A DNA stretch of 64,000 nt from Paenibacillus tyrphae (lineage in GTDB: Bacteria > Bacillota > Bacilli > Paenibacillales > NBRC-103111): assembly GCF_027925525.1 (NCBI RefSeq), contig NZ_BSDJ01000003.1, forward strand, positions 124,001 to 188,000, in the 5' to 3' direction. Positions 59,516 to 64,000 of the stretch are shown here, piece after piece (positions within the stretch are counted from its first letter, which is position 1; the number at the start of each line of letters is the position of its first letter). The notes beneath the pieces were generated by a model. That model saw only the letters and a list, made by a program, of their open reading frames with translations, did no database searches and was not told where the DNA came from. Position numbers and translations under genes: made by a program.

Positions 59516-61864
59516 TCAATGACCGACGGCGTAAGTGTCCGGAGAAGCGCCGTCCAGAAACGGGCTGCGCTCGCCGATGTGGTACACGTACAGCTCGTGC
59601 ATCGCCCGCGTGCAGGCCGTGTAGAACAGCTTGCGCTCGGCTTCCCGGCCGTATTGCTCCATCGAGGCGTTGTAGATGACGACCGCGTCGAACTCGACGC
59701 CCTTGGCCAAGTACGACGGGATCACCAGCACGCCGGGCTCGAAGGAAGCCGTCTCCGTCCCGACGAGACGAAGCGAGACCCCTGCGGCTTGCAGGGCGTC
59801 GCATGCTTCCCGGCTCTCCGCCGCCGTCTTGCAGATGACGCCGATCGTCTTGTGGCCGTCCGCCAGCAGGGCCTGGATGCGCCCGGCGACCTTGGCGCTC
59901 AGGTCGGCCCGGTCCGCCGCTTCCGTGACGACCGGCAGGCTGCCGCCGCGGTTGAACGGCTCGATGGCCGTGCCGTCCGCCAGCAGGCCGCGGGTGAACT
60001 CGACGATCTCCCGCGTCGAGCGGTAGCTTCGCGTCAGCACGTTCGTCTCCGTATGCTCCGGCCCGTACAGCGAGGTCAGCGGCGCGAAGCCGTTCGTATT
60101 GGCGGAGGCGTGCGCGTAGATGGCTTGGTTCCAATCGCCGAGCACGGTCATTTTGCTGCGCGGGAACAGCCGCCGGATGAACGCGAACTGGAACGGCGTG
60201 TAGTCCTGTCCTTCGTCGATGAAGACGTGGCGGACCGTGTTGTTCGTCTGGAAGCCCTCGATCCGCTCCTTCAAGTACAAATACGGCGCCCCGTCCTCGC
60301 TGGCCAGCTCGCCGCGCTCCAGCTTCTCCGCCGTTTGCTTGCAGATGTCCTCCCAATGCGGCGGCAGACCGGCTTCGGACGCAAGGTCCGCGAAGCGTCC
60401 CGGCTCGGCGAACAGCTGCCGGTACACGGCAGGAATGTCGATGAATTCGAGCCGCTTGGCGCTCACGCGGAGCGGCTTGAAATGCTCCTGAACGACCATC
60501 GTGGCCAACAGCTCCTGCTCGCGTTGGAAGTCGTTGAACGTGTCTTCGGCATACTGTTTTTTGCGCTGCAGTTGATGGTAGACCTGCAGATACGCTTCCT
60601 TGTCGAGCAGCTCGATCTCGTCCTCCACCCACGGCTTGGATCGCTCCCGCCGCCCCAGCCGCTTCAGCTCCTTCAGCAGCCATTCGGAGGTCAGGATCAT
60701 CCGGTTCGGAATCGGCAGCGTCGGATCAAGGCTGTAGAAATAGTCTGCGATCTGTCCACCCGCGATGATAGGCTCCTCGCGGAAGCTCACGTCCTTGAAC
60801 AGTAGCCCTTCTCTTCCGATCCGCTCCGCATACCGCTCCAACATATGCATGAAGGAAGTGCCCGCCTTGAACAAAATTCCTTCGATTCGCGCGTCATAGC
60901 CGGGGTCTCCGGCCGCTGTCAGCGTGTATTCGGCTTGCTCGAACGGGTCTTCCACGCGGAACGTGCCGCCGAGCCGATGTTCCAGATATTCCTGGAACGT
61001 TGTCTGCTGCATGTTTTCCTCTCCGAGCTCGGGCAGCACGGTAGAGACGTAGCTATTGAACATTGGATTGGGCGAGAAGAGCACGATCTGCTCCGCGCTC
61101 AGTGTCTCCCGGTACCGGTACAGGAGGTACGCGACCCGCTGCAGGGCGGCCGACGTTTTGCCGCTGCCCGCCGCGCCTTGCACGATCAGCAGCCGGCTGC
61201 GCTCGTTGCGGATGATCCGGTTCTGCTCCTTTTGAATCGTGGCGACAATGCTCTTCATTTGGGCGTCCGAATGCTTGCCGAGCACTTCCTGCAGCAGCTC
61301 GTCGCCGATCGTGACGCCGGTGTCGAACAAGCTGCGGATGACCGCGTCGCGAATAATATATTGGCGCTTCAGCTCCATCTCGCCGGAGATGACGCCGCCG
61401 GGCGTTTCATACTGCGCCGGTCCCGGCGGGTAATCGTAGTAAAGGCTCGATATGGGGGCGCGCCAGTCGTAGATCAGGAACTGCTCGCCGCTCTCGTCCA
61501 GGAACGATCCGATGCCCAGGTATACGGCTTCGGCACGCCGCTCCCCTTCTTCCAGAAAATCGATACGCCCGAAATACGGGGTCGTCTGCAATCGTTTCAG
61601 CTTCGTCAGTTGCTTCTGGGCTTGCCGGTGGCTGTGCTCGCGGCCGGTGAGCACCTCCGCTTGCTGCTTGAGGCTTGCGTACGTTTCTATGACTTCGTCG
61701 GGAGCGTCCAGGTTGACGGTCACATCGTCCCAAAAATGCTTGCGGATATCGACGATATCCGACCTCAGCTCGCCGACCTCCCGCTGGAGGGTGTCGATGC
61801 GCTTGCCGATGTCCCGGGTTACCCGTTCGACCCGCTCCTGCTCTTCCTGCCACACTTGCTGCAT
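59516..61864 (-). CDS. helD: HelD-like UvrD/Rep-family helicase
   Basis: About 782 residues. An N-terminal coiled-coil arm (RVTRDIGKRIDTLQREVGEL), Walker A as VQGAAGSGKTSAALQRVAYLL near residue 215, DEGQDYTPFQFAFI (Walker B/motif II) and the UvrD-like motif TYACTRA-type YTACTRAMHELYVYH near the end. This is the HelD pattern: a motor that binds RNA polymerase through its arm and helps release it from DNA. Start: ATG 61864; GTG at 61873 is a possible alternative because it is closer to AGGGGCGG. Confidence 0.88.
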   Translation of the reverse strand: MQQVWQEEQERVERVTRDIGKRIDTLQREVGELRSDIVDIRKHFWDDVTVNLDAPDEVIETYASLKQQAEVLTGREHSHRQAQKQLTKLKRLQTTPYFGRIDFLEEGERRAEAVYLGIGSFLDESGEQFLIYDWRAPISSLYYDYPPGPAQYETPGGVISGEMELKRQYIIRDAVIRSLFDTGVTIGDELLQEVLGKHSDAQMKSIVATIQKEQNRIIRNERSRLLIVQGAAGSGKTSAALQRVAYLLYRYRETLSAEQIVLFSPNPMFNSYVSTVLPELGEENMQQTTFQEYLEHRLGGTFRVEDPFEQAEYTLTAAGDPGYDARIEGILFKAGTSFMHMLERYAERIGREGLLFKDVSFREEPIIAGGQIADYFYSLDPTLPIPNRMILTSEWLLKELKRLGRRERSKPWVEDEIELLDKEAYLQVYHQLQRKKQYAEDTFNDFQREQELLATMVVQEHFKPLRVSAKRLEFIDIPAVYRQLFAEPGRFADLASEAGLPPHWEDICKQTAEKLERGELASEDGAPYLYLKERIEGFQTNNTVRHVFIDEGQDYTPFQFAFIRRLFPRSKMTVLGDWNQAIYAHASANTNGFAPLTSLYGPEHTETNVLTRSYRSTREIVEFTRGLLADGTAIEPFNRGGSLPVVTEAADRADLSAKVAGRIQALLADGHKTIGVICKTAAESREACDALQAAGVSLRLVGTETASFEPGVLVIPSYLAKGVEFDAVVIYNASMEQYGREAERKLFYTACTRAMHELYVYHIGERSPFLDGASPDTYAVGH

Positions 61865-61898
61865 GTTAACCACGTTACCGCCCCTTTTTTCAAAAGAT

Positions 61899-61928
61899 TT
61901 GACAATCGCCGAGTGCATGTGTTATTAT
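61899..61928 (+). promoter_or_regulatory. Promoter of candidate small RNA
   Basis: TTGACA (61899-61904) and TATTAT (61923-61928) or TTATTA one base earlier, spacing 17-18. It is divergent from helD and reads toward a strong terminator. Confidence 0.6.
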
Positions 61929-61934
61929 GATAGT

Positions 61935-62070
61935 GGGTAAATTTAAAGAGTGGAACCACAATATAGGTGGCGACCAATCTCCATTTTAGCATGGTTCTGC
62001 ATGCAATTCAATAGAAGTACATCATCGCACGCTAACAAACGGAGACGCACATGACGCCTCCGTTTTTTTT
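61935..62070 (+). ncRNA. Candidate small RNA of about 135 nt
   Basis: Between the promoter and a terminator AAACGGAGACG...CGCCTCCGTTTTTTTT (62037-62070). Several short hairpins are visible: GTGG-AA-CCAC, GGT-GGCG-ACC and GCATG-GTTCT-GCATGC. The only ORF is 18 codons without a ribosome-binding site. No known RNA family recognised. Confidence 0.5.
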
Positions 62071-62304
62071 GTTGCAGTCCCCCGCGCACCGCCAAGACCG
62101 AGAACATGCCCGAAAAAGGCAAGCGGCGAGGTGCCGTACCTTCCGCTTTCGCTAAGCCACTTCAACGCGCCATCAGAATAAAGCGGACATGAAAGTTAGC
62201 TTCCCTATTCACTATCGCCGCTCTTGTGGCGAAGTATACTATATACATATCGTTTTACAAGGGAATCGCACGTTCCTTATGTCACGTTGGAAGAGGGTGG
62301 GGGT

Positions 62305-64000
62305 ATGTCGCTAAGTAACTACATTATGGAGTCCAAGTCGTTTTGTGATCATGCGGGGATGAATCCGAAAGAGATTCCGTTTCCCAAAGTCGTGATGACG
62401 CCGAAAGAGCTGGAGGACAAGCGTCAGGACTATGAGGAAATCTTGTCCGTCGTCCAGTTTTTTGGAAACAAAATTTTGGATTCGATGAAGGGCACGCCGA
62501 TCTTGTTGTCGGTTGCCGACGCACGGGGATTCATCCTGCATATGATGGGGGATGAAACCATCAAGAACATGATCAATCAGCTCGGCATCCGCACCGGCAT
62601 TCAATTCTCCGAGGAAGTCATGGGCACCAATGTGGTGACCCTTTCTTTGAAGCATAGCGGCTACGCCATCCAGTTGATCGGCCCCGATCATTACCACGAA
62701 TACCTGCATCAAACCGCCTGCTACGCCGTAGCTTTTCATTATACCGATGCCAACAATCTGCTCGGAAGCCTCATCATTATGACGGCGCTCGAATACCAGA
62801 ATCCGCTGATGGTGACCATGCTGTCCACCACCGTAGACTCGATCGAGAGGGAGCTGATGCTTCGCAAGCAGAACCGCAAGCTGGACATTATGAATCAGAT
62901 TCTGATGGACAATACGCGCAATGGCATCATTATCACCGATAAAGAGGGGGAAATTACGGATTTTAATCATTTTGCTCAAGATCTTACGGGTCTGTCCAAA
63001 GAGCAAACGCTGGGGAGGTCGGTGCTGTGTCTTGAACCCATGGGGCAATACATCTATGATGTAATCCGCCACGGGAAAAAGTATGAAGATATTCAAATCA
63101 GCTTCGAGCGCAAGGGAAGCGGGACGCGCACGGTGTGCCTGTTCGATGCGTTCCCGATCTATGACGAGTACAAACGGCTCATCGGCGCCTTCGGCCAGTT
63201 CCGTAACATTACGGACCGGTACGAGGCGGAGGAGAAATACAATTATTTGGCCAACCACGACGATCTGACCAAGCTGCCCAACCGCAGGTATTACAAGCAA
63301 GTGCTTGTCCCTCTGCTGGAGCGGGCGAAGCGGGGGCTGCATCCGTCGGGCATCGCCATTATGTACCTGGATCTTGACCGTTTCAAGCTGGTCAATGATA
63401 CGTTGGGGCACTCCAACGGAGATCTGTTGCTCAAGCAAATTGCCGAGCGACTGACGTGCAGTCTTGAAGCGACGGATCTGGTGGCGCGCATGGGCGGCGA
63501 TGAATTTATGTTCCTGTTTCCGATCGTGACGGACGAGCAGCAGGTTGTCCATCGGGCCGAGCGCATTCTGAGCCTGTTCCAGCATCCGTTCAACATGAAC
63601 GGGTACGAGTTTCATATTACGGCCAGCATCGGCATCGCGTTCTACCCGGACGACGGTCTCGACATCGAGATGCTGATGATTCATGCGGATACGGCGATGT
63701 ACCGGGCGAAGCAGCGCGGCAAAAATCAATATGTCATCTATTCCGACGACATGCAGACGAAGTCCCACGAGAAGATCAAGATGGAAACGTCGCTGCGCCG
63801 CGCGATCGACAATAACGAATTCGTGCTGTATTACCAGCCGCAAATCGATATCAAAACCGGAGATATCAAGGGCGCCGAGGCGCTGATCCGCTGGATGCAT
63901 CCCGAGCGCGGGCTTGTGTCTCCTTATGAATTCATTCCGTTAGCCGAAGAAACCGGACTTATTATCCAGATGGATCAATGGGTGCTGCGCACCGCTTGCA
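62305..64000 (+). CDS. GAF-PAS-GGDEF-EAL cyclic-di-GMP protein (3' end outside window)
   Basis: 565 codons are visible and open to the end. An N-terminal GAF-like sensor (about 50-190; [18 protein letters not shown], and [14 protein letters not shown] as in AcoR-type activators) is followed by a PAS domain (about 205-310; [19 protein letters not shown]). The GGDEF domain spans about 320-480 with an intact [10 protein letters not shown] site. The EAL domain starts near 500 with EALIRW. The first makes cyclic di-GMP and the second degrades it. The ATG at 62305 follows AGAGGGTGGGGG. The downstream end of the EAL domain cannot be seen. Confidence 0.93.
   Translation, partial: MSLSNYIMESKSFCDHAGMNPKEIPFPKVVMTPKELEDKRQDYEEILSVVQFFGNKILDSMKGTPILLSVADARGFILHMMGDETIKNMINQLGIRTGIQFSEEVMGTNVVTLSLKHSGYAIQLIGPDHYHEYLHQTACYAVAFHYTDANNLLGSLIIMTALEYQNPLMVTMLSTTVDSIERELMLRKQNRKLDIMNQILMDNTRNGIIITDKEGEITDFNHFAQDLTGLSKEQTLGRSVLCLEPMGQYIYDVIRHGKKYEDIQISFERKGSGTRTVCLFDAFPIYDEYKRLIGAFGQFRNITDRYEAEEKYNYLANHDDLTKLPNRRYYKQVLVPLLERAKRGLHPSGIAIMYLDLDRFKLVNDTLGHSNGDLLLKQIAERLTCSLEATDLVARMGGDEFMFLFPIVTDEQQVVHRAERILSLFQHPFNMNGYEFHITASIGIAFYPDDGLDIEMLMIHADTAMYRAKQRGKNQYVIYSDDMQTKSHEKIKMETSLRRAIDNNEFVLYYQPQIDIKTGDIKGAEALIRWMHPERGLVSPYEFIPLAEETGLIIQMDQWVLRTAC

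Noticed and set aside
62311..63900. 529-codon minus-strand ORF
   Set aside because: Shadow of the GAF-PAS-GGDEF-EAL gene on the other strand, which has intact motifs in the plus-strand frame.

Overview
The window looks like chromosomal DNA of a spore-forming Firmicute of the Paenibacillaceae, most likely Paenibacillus. The evidence is strong GGAGG ribosome-binding sites, frequent TTG and GTG starts, Spo0E-like proteins with Spo0A boxes, RRNPP-type (AimR/Alo-like) peptide receptors, a secreted M6 protease, a multidomain GH18 chitinase, BceAB/YxdLM-type transporters, and a gram-positive urease cluster with its own urea and nickel transporters. No rRNA, tRNA, CRISPR array or intact mobile element was seen.

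Region 1 (0-9.3 kb, relatively A+T rich) concerns signalling and toxins. It holds a Spo0E-like phosphatase gene too short for usual gene callers (320-487) with an upstream Spo0A box. A decayed second Spo0E copy lies at 3648-3787 with a near-identical promoter region. Between them is a helix-turn-helix/TPR receptor (1697-3043) whose stop codon overlaps the start of a 41-residue secreted propeptide (1575-1700), a typical RRNPP quorum-sensing pair. A paralogous receptor without a peptide gene (6981-8309) lies divergent to a barnase-barstar pair (8501-9216). An HxlR regulator, an MFS pump and an aldo-keto reductase sit in between.

Region 2 (9.5-27 kb) contains an AadK-like aminoglycoside nucleotidyltransferase, a WYL regulator with a VOC protein, YhhN, an SDR, a heterodimeric ABC exporter, an AraC/GyrI-like regulator, two tandem TPP riboswitches ahead of thiD (frameshifted) and thiM, a MocR regulator with an EamA transporter, and two secreted proteins including an M6 metalloprotease.

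Region 3 (27-36.8 kb) starts with a minus-strand peptide-defence module: ABC ATPase, FtsX permease, YxeA, DUF418, response regulator, histidine kinase. It is followed by an A+T-rich patch with a sigma-factor-like gene lacking a canonical start codon, a Fic protein, a long stem-loop and a gene remnant.

Region 4 (36.8-47.8 kb) has the complete urease operon ureABCEFGD with a NiCoT nickel permease and a urea channel that appears to start at AUU. After it comes fixABCX (electron-bifurcating flavoprotein complex) with a 49-residue ORF.

Region 5 (47.8-64 kb) has a membrane protein followed by two tiny ORFs, a Fur-controlled FTR1 iron permease with a repeat lipoprotein, abutting remnants of a group II intron reverse transcriptase and a transposase, a ribose-type ABC transporter (rbsBAC-like) with a DeoR regulator, a second decayed fragment of the FTR1 gene, a chitinase, a HelD-like helicase, a candidate small RNA, and the start of a GAF-PAS-GGDEF-EAL protein that runs off the window.
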